64,000 nt of DNA from the NCBI GenBank assembly GCA_052032225.1, contig JBPEWY010000005.1, forward strand, positions 1 through 64,000, given 5' to 3'. The notes beneath the pieces were generated by a model. It did no database searches. It saw only the letters and a list, made by a program, of their open reading frames with translations, and was not told the DNA's origin. Below are positions 9,533 through 18,187 of this stretch, piece by piece. The stretch is from JBPEWY01 sp052032225. Lineage in GTDB: Bacteria > Bacteroidota > Bacteroidia > Flavobacteriales > Flavobacteriaceae. Every line of letters starts with the position of its first letter. Positions within the stretch are counted from its first letter, which is position 1. Made by a program: the position numbers and the translations under genes.

Positions 9533-10882
9533 ATGAAAAACCACTATTTTTTACTGTTTATTATTCTATTTGTAGGTAGCGTAACAGCTCAAAAAAAAAG
9601 TACTTCGGTAGAATTTAAAAATCTTATTCCTCATCAAATTTATCAACCAAAACATCTAAAAAACACACATCAATCTGTTTTATTTATTTTCACTACAGAT
9701 TCTGTTTTACAGCCTGTTGTTAAAAGGTTTCATAAAATTGCTAATGGGCTTTCTTTTTTGGTGGTAGTAGCGCAAGTAAATGAAACTATTACATACGATG
9801 AAAATATTCGAAATGTAAGAGCTTTGTTTTCTAAGGTTGATAAACAATATGCGCTAAATTACAATCAGATTTATACTATCGGAATTAAAGAGGGTGCTAA
9901 AGTAGCTACATCTATGGCTTCTATTTATAACAAAGTAAAAGGAGTTATTGCTTGTGGTTCTGCTATGCCATCACTAAAGTATACTCCTAAAAAAAATACT
10001 TTTTCTTTTGTTGCAATTAGCAATGATGAAAACCCCAGATTGTTTGAGATACAGCTTTTATTAGATTACTTAAATTATAGAAAGTTTGACACAGAATTTC
10101 ACTTGTATGCTGCCCACAACTTACTACCTCCGGAAAAAGTTGTGTATAGAGTATTACAACGCTTTAAAGTTAAAGCAATGAATAAAGGATATATAAAAAT
10201 AGATTCTCTATTTATTGATAATGCTTACCAACATAATTTAGCTGTTGTAGATACTCTGGTAAACAAAGGAAAGCTGTTAGATGCATACGATGAGCTTTCT
10301 TATATGATGAATACTTTTAGATTTTACAAGAATATTAAACCGCTTAAGTTACGGCAAAGAGAAATTAAACGTAGAGGCCCTTATAGACTTCAAAAACAAT
10401 ATATGTCTAATACATTTACAAAAGAAATTGTAATGGCAGAACAATATTTACTGTTTTTACAAGAAGATATGGCTGAAGGAAATTTACAAGACTTAGGTTT
10501 TTGGGATTATGAAATTAAAGAATTAACTAAGCAAGAAAAGAGCAAGAATGCATTTAATAAAAAAATGGCTATTAGGCTTAAAAACTTAATTTTTGAGACC
10601 ACTAACCATTTACTAAAAACAACAAAAGATACTGTTAAACAAGACACACGTTTGTTTGGAAATATACTGTTAACACTTGTAAAACCTAATTATTACAAAG
10701 CATACTTAAATAGTATACAGATTGCATGTAATAAAAATGACTATGGTATGGCACTATATTATACAGAGGAGCTCTTTAAAAATGGGTTTACAAACTTACA
10801 AGCACTTAAAGAAACCGAAGGAACCGCCTTATTAAGAATAATGCCCGAGTTTAAAGAGATAGTTAATAAGTATCTAAAATAG
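9533..10882 (+). CDS. Secreted esterase-like paralogue, probably without catalytic serine
   Basis: A 449-residue protein with a signal peptide (cleavage near VTAQ, residue 20). Its first half has the layout of an alpha/beta hydrolase, matching the next gene segment by segment: SVLFIF strand, YTIGIKEGAK elbow, GVIACGSAMP, AISNDENP. At the nucleophile elbow the neighbour reads GFSGGS but this protein reads GIKEGA, with Lys119 where serine should be, so hydrolase activity is doubtful. The C-terminal half is helical and ends in an ELFKNGFTN repeat-like segment also echoed in the neighbour. It is probably a duplicated gene that lost catalysis and may bind or regulate. Confidence 0.68.
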   Translation: MKNHYFLLFIILFVGSVTAQKKSTSVEFKNLIPHQIYQPKHLKNTHQSVLFIFTTDSVLQPVVKRFHKIANGLSFLVVVAQVNETITYDENIRNVRALFSKVDKQYALNYNQIYTIGIKEGAKVATSMASIYNKVKGVIACGSAMPSLKYTPKKNTFSFVAISNDENPRLFEIQLLLDYLNYRKFDTEFHLYAAHNLLPPEKVVYRVLQRFKVKAMNKGYIKIDSLFIDNAYQHNLAVVDTLVNKGKLLDAYDELSYMMNTFRFYKNIKPLKLRQREIKRRGPYRLQKQYMSNTFTKEIVMAEQYLLFLQEDMAEGNLQDLGFWDYEIKELTKQEKSKNAFNKKMAIRLKNLIFETTNHLLKTTKDTVKQDTRLFGNILLTLVKPNYYKAYLNSIQIACNKNDYGMALYYTEELFKNGFTNLQALKETEGTALLRIMPEFKEIVNKYLK

Positions 10883-10949
10883 ATATAGTTTAAATTATAA
10901 TTAACAACTTTTAGAAACACATTTAGTATTTTTATAAAAAGCAAATGGT

Positions 10950-12341
10950 TTGTACAGACTACTTTATGTATTTATTTTTATTCCTATTATATCTTTTTCA
11001 CAAGATGTTTTTTATAAGGGAAAAGTTATCCCAAAAGTACTAATCTCAGACGCTATTAATGAAAGTTATAGTTTATACCTTCCCACAACTTTTAACAAAG
11101 ATTCACTTTCTCCAATACTTTTTATTTTTGATCCTTCTGGAAGTGGAAAAACAGCGATCAACGTTTTTAAAGAAACTTCAGAAAAATTCGGATTAATTTT
11201 AATCGCATCTAATGATGCAAAAAATGGACCTTACGATAAAAACTTTGAAATAGCCAACAGGCTGTTTGAGTCGGTGTTTTCGACTTTTAAAGTTAATGAC
11301 AAGGAAAAGTACCTTGCAGGATTTTCTGGAGGCTCTAGGATGGCATCTGCTATTGCATGCTTAACAAATAGTTTTTATGGGGTGATAGGTTGTGGAGCAT
11401 CTTTTGAATCTAAAATAAAAGACTTCACTCCAAATCACACATCAAATTTTAAATATGTAGGTGTTGTTGGGGATGAAGATATGAATTACCAAGAAATGTA
11501 TAATGCAAAATTTTATTTAGATAAACATGAAATAGATAATACTCTTATAACTTTTTCTGGAGGTCATCAATGGCCATCAAGTAAAGAAATTGACCAGGCG
11601 TTTATTTGGTTCAAAATAAATCGAATAGTAGATGATTCTTCTTTATTTGAAATGGATTTTGTTTTAAAGACATACAAAGATGCTATCAAAAGAATAAATA
11701 CAGAGATTAAGAATAATAATTTAGTTGAAGCTATTTTTCAATTAAAACAGGTTAATAAAATTTATTCTAAAATTATAAATACAGATTCTTTAAATACTAA
11801 AATTAAAAACATAGAGAAAACAAGTGATTATGAAGAACAAAATAAAAAAGTAAAATATATTGTAGAAATAGAAAACACTTTAGTAGAGAGCTTCATAAAC
11901 AAATTTAATATTGAAGTTTTATTGGCAGATAGCGAGGATAACTTTAGATGGTGGACAGATGAGTTAAAAAAATTAGATGAAAAATATCTAAACAACTCAA
12001 ATACTTTATTTAACAAAATGGCTAAGAGAATAAGGTATAGGCTTTATGCACTAGCAATAGAAACATCTTTTTCTTATAGCTTAATTAATGATAAAAAAAG
12101 GGCTTTATACTGTGATAAATTGCTAGTAATACAATTTCCAAAGAAAGCCTACCCTTATTTTAGAATAGCAAAACGATATGCAGAATTAAAAAATCACAAA
12201 TTAATGTATTATAATCTTGAAAAAGCGTTAGAGTTGGGAATTAGTGTAAAAAAAATAAAATCTGATGTTGTTTTTAATGAATATCACAAAAAAGCGAGGT
12301 TTAAAAAATTAATTGAAAATTATAATGAATTCTCCCAATAA
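10950..12341 (+). CDS. Secreted alpha/beta-hydrolase-like protein with helical C-terminal domain
   Basis: A 463-residue paralogue of the preceding gene. It starts at a TTG: there is no in-frame ATG between the upstream stop at 10935 and the hydrophobic signal peptide, so TTG at 10950 is needed to give MYRLLYVFIFIPIISFSQ. A plausible triad is visible: Ser126 in GFSGGS, an Asp in GDED (175-177) and His206 in GGHQW. It is therefore likely to be an active esterase or peptidase of the periplasm or cell surface. Residues 230-463 are helical and lysine-rich. Its 3' end overlaps the end of the opposite-strand gene by 22 bases. The sequence is more AT-rich than that of its sister. Confidence 0.7.
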   Translation: MYRLLYVFIFIPIISFSQDVFYKGKVIPKVLISDAINESYSLYLPTTFNKDSLSPILFIFDPSGSGKTAINVFKETSEKFGLILIASNDAKNGPYDKNFEIANRLFESVFSTFKVNDKEKYLAGFSGGSRMASAIACLTNSFYGVIGCGASFESKIKDFTPNHTSNFKYVGVVGDEDMNYQEMYNAKFYLDKHEIDNTLITFSGGHQWPSSKEIDQAFIWFKINRIVDDSSLFEMDFVLKTYKDAIKRINTEIKNNNLVEAIFQLKQVNKIYSKIINTDSLNTKIKNIEKTSDYEEQNKKVKYIVEIENTLVESFINKFNIEVLLADSEDNFRWWTDELKKLDEKYLNNSNTLFNKMAKRIRYRLYALAIETSFSYSLINDKKRALYCDKLLVIQFPKKAYPYFRIAKRYAELKNHKLMYYNLEKALELGISVKKIKSDVVFNEYHKKARFKKLIENYNEFSQ

Positions 12342-12733
12342 GAACGCTCTTTAGAAAAATCAGATATTTCTTTTCTTAAAACTGCAATATACTCTTTAGA
12401 TTGTTGATAGTTTTGTTCTAAATAATCACAATAAGTATTAAGCTTATTACTTATTTGTTTGAGAGCTTTTAACCGTCTTTTTTTTATTTTTTTACTATAG
12501 GATGTAGTAACTAAAGCAATTTTTGGAGCTAAACTCATAGCGTCCATAACCAAATTAATAGCATACCTGTCGGTTTTATTTTTAGATCTGTGCATTGCTA
12601 AAACCGATTTATTATCTGAAATAAAGGCTGCCAAGGCTCTACTTAATTTAAAAACAGAAATAGCCTTTTGGTACACTTTTAATTGGTGTACGTTGTTATA
12701 CTCAGGACTATATGAATAATCTGAAGTCATCAT
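12320..12733 (-). CDS. Small helical protein, possibly four-helix-bundle type
   Basis: A 137-residue, lysine-rich, almost wholly helical soluble protein with no signal peptide. The LKVYQKAISVFKLSRAL opening and the spacing of the later helices recall the four-helix-bundle family related to 23S rRNA intervening-sequence proteins, but the match is weak. No diversity-generating reverse transcriptase or rRNA lies nearby. A good -7 box (12748-12755) precedes it. Two ATGs stand in tandem at the start; the choice between them is open. The function is unknown. Confidence 0.55.
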   Translation of the reverse strand: MMTSDYSYSPEYNNVHQLKVYQKAISVFKLSRALAAFISDNKSVLAMHRSKNKTDRYAINLVMDAMSLAPKIALVTTSYSKKIKKRRLKALKQISNKLNTYCDYLEQNYQQSKEYIAVLRKEISDFSKERSYWENSL

Positions 12734-12747
12734 TGCTTTTTCTAATA

Positions 12748-12755
12748 CAAAATTA
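12748..12755 (-). promoter_or_regulatory. Promoter -7 box for the small helical protein
   Basis: Reading leftwards the sequence is TAATTTTG, 14 nt before the start codon at 12733. Confidence 0.5.
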
Positions 12756-12845
12756 CGAGTAGAAAAACCGATAACGCTTTTAAATATAAAGTAAAATGCA
12801 TATTTTAGTTTAAAATATAGGTTAAAAAGTGTTAATTAATTTTAA

Positions 12846-13286
12846 ATGATAAAAGATAAGATAGACTGGCAGATTTTAAAAGAGTTGCAATTAAATGCAA
12901 GACTTACCAATGCAGAGATTGGCAGAAGAGTAGGGCTTACTTCGCCTGCAGTTTCAGAACGAATAAAAAAACTTGAAGATAGTGGTATTATAAAAGGATA
13001 TTCTGCTACTGTTTCATATTACGACATTGGCTATCAACTTAAAGCAATAATTACTTTAAGGGCATTTATGGGGAGACTAAAGCCTTTTTTAGAAATGGTT
13101 AAAAACTTAGAAGAGGTTATAAACTGCTATCGTGTAACCGGCAACGAAAATATTGTACTTGAGGTTGTTTTAAAAAATCAAAAACATTTAGAGCAATTTA
13201 TAGATAAATTAATAACTTATGGAGAGACAAAAACACAAATTGTACTTTCTCAGGTTGTAGAAAATAAACCAATTAACAAACTGTGA
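12846..13286 (+). CDS. Lrp/AsnC-family transcriptional regulator
   Basis: A 146-residue regulator with the two usual parts: an N-terminal helix-turn-helix (about residues 4-50, with LKELQLNARLTNAEIGRRVGLTSPAVSERI-type spacing) and a C-terminal ligand-sensing RAM domain (about 65-140, including VINCYRVTGNENIVLEV). Such proteins sense amino acids and often control neighbouring amino acid or peptide genes. It converges on the peptidase/amidohydrolase operon, with only three bases between the two stop codons. That operon is a plausible target, but no operator was identified. Confidence 0.92.
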   Translation: MIKDKIDWQILKELQLNARLTNAEIGRRVGLTSPAVSERIKKLEDSGIIKGYSATVSYYDIGYQLKAIITLRAFMGRLKPFLEMVKNLEEVINCYRVTGNENIVLEVVLKNQKHLEQFIDKLITYGETKTQIVLSQVVENKPINKL

Positions 13287-13289
13287 AAT

Positions 13290-14849
13290 TTATTGTTTCC
13301 CGGGTTGTTTTAGTTTCCAATTGTTTTTTGCTTTTTCTGCATTTACCATAGCTTTAACTTCAGATAAAAGTTTTTTAGCATCGTAAATAATACCGTCTTT
13401 TATAGTATATTTTACTCCACCAACTCTAACTATTTGGTTTGTCTCTGTAAGTTTAATAGCTCCGGTACCGTAAAGCGATTTTAAATTCTCTAACGGATTT
13501 ACTTCTACAATAACAAAATCAGCCAATTTTCCTACTTGTACACTTCCTATTTTATGATCCCAACCCAGCGCTTCTGCTCCATTTAAAGTAGCTGCTCTTA
13601 TTACTTCTAAAGGATGAAAACCTGCTTCGCGTAACAATTCTAACTCTCTAACGTAAGAAAAGCCATAAAGTTGGTAAATAAATCCGGAATCTGATCCTAC
13701 GGTAACTCTACCTCCTCTGTTTTTATATTCGTTTACAAAGGTCATCCATAGCTTATAATTGTTTTTCCAGGCAACTTCTTGTTCTGTACCCCAATAGTGC
13801 CAATAGCTGCCATGTGATATTTTACTTGGCTCATAAAATTTCCATAAAGACGGTAAGGTGTATTCTTCATGCCACTCTGCTCTACGGGCTCTATGTAAAT
13901 CTCTACTTGCTTCGTAAATATTAAAGGTTGGGTCTAAAGTAAAATCTAATGCTAAAAGCTCATTCATTACATTGTTCCAATGTTCAGAGTAAGGTACTGC
14001 AGCTTGTTCCCAAAGTTTACCGGCTTCTTCAAATCTATGTTGTTCGTTTTGGTAATTGTAGTTTAATGGGTAATGCTGCACGGTTTTGTCATTAAAGAGC
14101 GCTTCGGGAAGTCCGTACCAATGTTCCATAGTAGTTAAACCTGCTCGTGCAGAATGTAATACGTTCCATCGAGCAACACTTAATTGAGCATGGTGACAGG
14201 CAGAACGCAACCCTAATTTTTTGTTTTCATCTAAAGCAGCTTTCATAATTTCAGGTTCTGCTCCAAAAAACTTAATTCCGTCTGCTCCCTTTTTTGCATT
14301 TTCTCTAACCCAAGCTCTTGCTTGTTCTGCTGTGCTGATGGGTTTACTACTTCCCTGACCAAAACCGGTATAGGCAAAAATTCTAGGTGCAACAATTTGG
14401 TTGTTGGCACTTTTTTGTTTTAAACTTAGTGTAAAATCTACTCCACGTCCGCTGGGTTCTCTAACCGTGGTGATACCATGTGCCATCCAAAGTTTAAAAA
14501 CATATTCGGGTTCTGCACCTTGAGCTATACCACCTATATGACCATGCATATCAATAAAGCCTGGTAAGAGATACATTCCGGAAGCGTCTAACTCTTTTCC
14601 GCCGGGCTTAAGTTTTGGTCTATTACTGTTTTTAATTTCAACCCCCGGGTAACCAACAACTTGTATGGCTCTAATGGTGTTGTTTTCTACAACAATATCT
14701 ATCGGACCTCTCGGTGGTGAACCATCTCCGTTAATTAAAGTAACACCTCTAATTATTAATTGATTAAACGGACCGTCTCCGGTGTGTTGATTTTGACTAA
14801 TCCCTAAAAAGCAAAAGGAAAGAGTTACTAGTAAAAATATGTTTTTCAT
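13290..14849 (-). CDS. Secreted amidohydrolase (metal-dependent, imidazolonepropionase/prolidase-like)
   Basis: A 519-residue hydrolase with a signal peptide (MKNIFLLVTLSFCFLGISQ). The metal site of the amidohydrolase superfamily is visible: the paired histidines in GFIDMHGHIGG, a lysine in GIKFFGAEP that could be carboxylated, histidines in ACHHAQL and TMEHWYG, and the aspartate in TVGSDSGF. The C-terminal ADFVIVEVNPLENL segment is the usual return strand of the small beta domain. Members often cleave dipeptides, including proline-containing ones. It is the last gene of an operon, 22 bases after the M14 carboxypeptidase, so a role in finishing peptide breakdown fits. The exact substrate is unknown. 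Confidence 0.85.
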   Translation of the reverse strand: MKNIFLLVTLSFCFLGISQNQHTGDGPFNQLIIRGVTLINGDGSPPRGPIDIVVENNTIRAIQVVGYPGVEIKNSNRPKLKPGGKELDASGMYLLPGFIDMHGHIGGIAQGAEPEYVFKLWMAHGITTVREPSGRGVDFTLSLKQKSANNQIVAPRIFAYTGFGQGSSKPISTAEQARAWVRENAKKGADGIKFFGAEPEIMKAALDENKKLGLRSACHHAQLSVARWNVLHSARAGLTTMEHWYGLPEALFNDKTVQHYPLNYNYQNEQHRFEEAGKLWEQAAVPYSEHWNNVMNELLALDFTLDPTFNIYEASRDLHRARRAEWHEEYTLPSLWKFYEPSKISHGSYWHYWGTEQEVAWKNNYKLWMTFVNEYKNRGGRVTVGSDSGFIYQLYGFSYVRELELLREAGFHPLEVIRAATLNGAEALGWDHKIGSVQVGKLADFVIVEVNPLENLKSLYGTGAIKLTETNQIVRVGGVKYTIKDGIIYDAKKLLSEVKAMVNAEKAKNNWKLKQPGKQ

Positions 14850-14871
14850 CTTTATATAATATTGGCAATTA

Positions 14872-17385
14872 TTAAGGTACTCTAATGAGATTTCCTAAAA
14901 ACATTGCATTTAAAAATAGCTTGTTTGTGCCATACCAAGACCCTCTAAAATTAGGATTATCTGCAAATAGAACAACCTTACCAGAACCTACTTTAGACAC
15001 TATAATTGAAGCTGATTTTTTTAACTGATCTATATTTTTAGCAGATATAAAACCATCAATATGCGGACTTTTAGTGTATTGTGCTACGGTAGCATATGAG
15101 TTTTTACTGGGCGCAATAAACACAGTGTTGTTTTTGTAAACCGGTAAAAGTTTAGAGGTATAACCAAAACCAACCGGATGAGAAATATCTAAATCTACCT
15201 GTACAATAGCACCACCCAAACGCTCTCTCCCTAAGTGTTCTGGAGCTTCAACATATGGCAATCTTTTTGTAAGCGTGTCTTTTTCTTTATCGTTAATTTT
15301 TTCAGAAACAAGCTTGTTTTTTATTGCCCAGTTACATGCGCCTGCAATCGTAATTAACGTGTTACCTTTAGCTACCCAATCTTTAATTTTATCTATTTCA
15401 GGTTGGTTCAAATCAGCATAACTTCCGGAGACCATAACCAATACATTGTATTTGTCTAATGAGGCTCTTTTAAAAGTGTGAATTTGCATTTTGGTAATTG
15501 GCATATGAACTCTGGTATCTAACAAATGCCAGACTTCTCCAGCTTCGTAAGAGTTAACCCCATTACCAATTAATAAAGCTGCTTTTGGTTGTTTTAAAAC
15601 ACCAAAGTTTCTACTTCCTAAATCTATTCCGGTGTTGCTAAAACCTGTATTTACAGCGTATAAAGGAGCGTTAAACTTTTGTTGAGCGCTATTAATAATA
15701 TCAAATAATTTGGTTGGCTCTATGGATTGCATACTCACCGGAATTAAAATACTTCCATAACCAAAACTTTTAACTCCTCTGTTTGTATTAATGCTGAATG
15801 GTTTTAAAGCCGAAGCAACTTTAACTTTATGGTTTTGTAAGTAATTAACAACTGCGTGAGCATTGTAATCGGTCCAATCTAATATGTAAGCATAATTTGC
15901 TTTTGTTACTTTTGGGTAGTTTAAAATATTCTCTGTTGTTGTTATTAAAACATTATCACTATAAGATTTTTGTGGTGTATAAGCTATGTTATAAAAATTA
16001 GCTAAACTCCAAGCAGAAGCATCATAAAATACACTATCACGGTACGTTTTATAAGTTTCAAATACAGTTTGTACCATTCTTCTTTGTTCTTGTTGTAACG
16101 GTACAAAAAAATCATCTCCTAAATTGTATACTTTAATTTTATGAAGTAATAATTTATCTAAAAAAGCTTTTGCCCTGTTAAAATCAGAAGTGATAGAAAA
16201 TTTATAGGCTACAGCTCCAGAAGTTGGTTTTTGTGAAATGGCAGTTTTAAAAAATTTATGTTGATAAGCTCTTAACCTCTCTTTGTTGTCTACGGCAGCC
16301 CGAACGGTTGCTAAGCTAGAGACGTATTGATTTCTAATAGTAAACGGAAAAGAAATGGTGCCGTAATGCGTGTCTTGTAAATGACCTCTCGAGCTGGCTT
16401 GCTCAAACAATAGTGCTAAAGCACCTTGTAAATCCGGGTAAGATGATCCGTAGCCGGGATAAGTACCATCAAAGGCTTCTTTAGTAAAATACAAAGCCCC
16501 AATGCTATCTAAATCTTCCACAAAATAATTGGCAAAAATCGAATTTAAATCTTCATAATTTTCTTTTGGCATTAGGGGTTCTTTAGAACCGATGGGTTTC
16601 ATAGGTTCAAAAAAGTAATGGCTATTGGTTCCCATTTCATGAAAATCTGTTACAACATTAGGATACCATTCATGATACCATTTTAATTTTCCTCTACTTT
16701 CAGGATTAATAGCAAGTAGCCAATCTCTATTTAAATCAAACCAATAATGATTGGTTCTTCCTCTTGGCCAACCCTCATTATGCTCAGCATCTAAAGGATC
16801 TGAAACCAACGGATTAGCTTTAAATTGATTAGCCCATTGTGTATGCCTATCTCTGCCGTCAGGATTAATGGTTGGGTCTATAAAAACAACAGCGTTTTGC
16901 AAGTAAGATAGTATTGCATTGTTATTAGATGCAACTAAAGTATATGCCGTAAGCATAGCAGCCTCTGCACTGGATGGCTCGTTACCGTGAACATTATAAC
17001 CTAATTGAATAAAAATAGGAAGAGCTGAAGCCGATGTAGGCGTTACCGAAGGGTTTGTATAAGCCAAATGCTGCTCTTTTAACGAACTTAAATTATTTAA
17101 ATGTTCGGGTAATGTAATGGTTAGCATTACCAAATGCCTGTTTTCGTGGGTTTTGCCGTAAACAGTTATACTTGCTCTGTCTGATAGTTCTGCAAGTTTG
17201 TTAAAATAGGCTACAATTAAATCGTGTCTGGTGTGCTGACTTCCAATCGGGTATCCTAAAAAGGCTTCGGGAGTAGGAATTTGTTGATTGTAGGGTTCGT
17301 ATTTCTCTAAGAAATAATCTTGAGCAGTTACAGAGGTTACCAGTGCTAAATGTACTATTAGCACCAGTAGTTTTAAAATTTTCAT
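14872..17385 (-). CDS. Secreted M14-family zinc carboxypeptidase with C-terminal amidotransferase-like domain
   Basis: An 837-residue exported enzyme (signal MKILKLLVLIVHLALVTSVTA). The zinc site is HGNE (His133, Glu136) with the third ligand in TDFHEMGTN; the catalytic glutamate is likely the one in ALLFEQASSRGH. After the peptidase domain (about 45-370) comes a long C-terminal part ending in a class I glutamine-amidotransferase-like fold (YNVLVMVSGSY, then NTLITIAGACNW). A close paralogue of the same layout lies at 38079-40607. It sits 22 bases before the amidohydrolase gene and 48 bases after the DJ-1-like gene, in one operon. It probably trims C-terminal residues from peptides in the periplasm. 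Confidence 0.88.
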   Translation of the reverse strand: MKILKLLVLIVHLALVTSVTAQDYFLEKYEPYNQQIPTPEAFLGYPIGSQHTRHDLIVAYFNKLAELSDRASITVYGKTHENRHLVMLTITLPEHLNNLSSLKEQHLAYTNPSVTPTSASALPIFIQLGYNVHGNEPSSAEAAMLTAYTLVASNNNAILSYLQNAVVFIDPTINPDGRDRHTQWANQFKANPLVSDPLDAEHNEGWPRGRTNHYWFDLNRDWLLAINPESRGKLKWYHEWYPNVVTDFHEMGTNSHYFFEPMKPIGSKEPLMPKENYEDLNSIFANYFVEDLDSIGALYFTKEAFDGTYPGYGSSYPDLQGALALLFEQASSRGHLQDTHYGTISFPFTIRNQYVSSLATVRAAVDNKERLRAYQHKFFKTAISQKPTSGAVAYKFSITSDFNRAKAFLDKLLLHKIKVYNLGDDFFVPLQQEQRRMVQTVFETYKTYRDSVFYDASAWSLANFYNIAYTPQKSYSDNVLITTTENILNYPKVTKANYAYILDWTDYNAHAVVNYLQNHKVKVASALKPFSINTNRGVKSFGYGSILIPVSMQSIEPTKLFDIINSAQQKFNAPLYAVNTGFSNTGIDLGSRNFGVLKQPKAALLIGNGVNSYEAGEVWHLLDTRVHMPITKMQIHTFKRASLDKYNVLVMVSGSYADLNQPEIDKIKDWVAKGNTLITIAGACNWAIKNKLVSEKINDKEKDTLTKRLPYVEAPEHLGRERLGGAIVQVDLDISHPVGFGYTSKLLPVYKNNTVFIAPSKNSYATVAQYTKSPHIDGFISAKNIDQLKKSASIIVSKVGSGKVVLFADNPNFRGSWYGTNKLFLNAMFLGNLIRVP

Positions 17386-17433
17386 TTTGGTTGATTAAAA
17401 AGTAATGTGTTATAAATGTAGGTAAATAGTTGA

Positions 17434-18183
17434 TTATTTTATAATTAGATGTGGTATTTTTTGAAGGTCCCAATTAATAACCAACCCTTTTGCTAAGCTT
17501 TCTGCAATCTCTTTACCATATAATAATTCGCACAAATACAAAGCGGCTTCAAAACTTTTAGCTCCACCGGCAGAAGTTATATACTTACCGTCATGTACAA
17601 AAAGCACATTTTTTCTGATATCTAATTCGGGAAACATAGCTTTCATTTTATCTATGTCTGATGGGAAAGTGGTAGATACTACATTATTTAATAAGCCGGC
17701 TTTAGCTAATACAAAAGCTCCATCACAATGCGATGTAACAAAACTGGCTTGTTGTGCTGTGCGTTTCACAAAATTAATCATAATAGTGTCTTGCAAATCG
17801 GTATCTAAATGGTGCTCTGCACTAGGCACAACAAGTATGTCTATTTTAGGGATAGAGTCGGTTGTGTAATTAAAGTCCGGTAAAATTCGTAATCCTTCAA
17901 AAGTTGTGATAGGATTGTTGGTATTTGCAACAGTAAAAACATTCATAGGCTTAATACCTTCTCTAAATTTTGTATGCTGAAAAATATCGAAAGGAGCAGT
18001 TAACTCTGTATTATACACACCATCCATAATTAAAAAGCCTACGTTGTAGGCATTTGGATTTAAATTGGGTTTATATGATTGTATTTGTGTAGCAGATGCT
18101 TTAGCATTTTTGTTATTAGATTTTTTCTCGCCACAACTTATTACTGTTAGTAGTAAGCAAATGCCTAATATTATATTTCTCAC
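17434..18183 (-). CDS. DJ-1/PfpI-family lipoprotein
   Basis: A 249-residue protein with a lipoprotein signal (VISC, Cys17), so it faces the periplasm or lies on a membrane surface. The DJ-1/PfpI fold shows in YNVGFLIMDGVYNTELTAPFDIF (about 46-68), in ILVVPSAEHH, and in a nucleophile elbow TSHCDGAF with Cys153. The sequence is nearest to the amidase-like domain found at the front of some AraC regulators, but no helix-turn-helix follows here. It lies four bases after the MFS gene and upstream of the M14 gene. It may be a peptidase, amidase or chaperone; this cannot be decided from sequence. Confidence 0.78.
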   Translation of the reverse strand: MRNIILGICLLLTVISCGEKKSNNKNAKASATQIQSYKPNLNPNAYNVGFLIMDGVYNTELTAPFDIFQHTKFREGIKPMNVFTVANTNNPITTFEGLRILPDFNYTTDSIPKIDILVVPSAEHHLDTDLQDTIMINFVKRTAQQASFVTSHCDGAFVLAKAGLLNNVVSTTFPSDIDKMKAMFPELDIRKNVLFVHDGKYITSAGGAKSFEAALYLCELLYGKEIAESLAKGLVINWDLQKIPHLIIK

Positions 18184-18187
18184 GATG

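Noticed and set aside
11126..11152. A P-loop-like DPSGSGKT near residue 61 of the second esterase-like protein
   Set aside because: It lacks the full GxxxxGKS/T and the following helix and Walker B; it fits the strand-turn of an alpha/beta hydrolase ahead of the nucleophile elbow.
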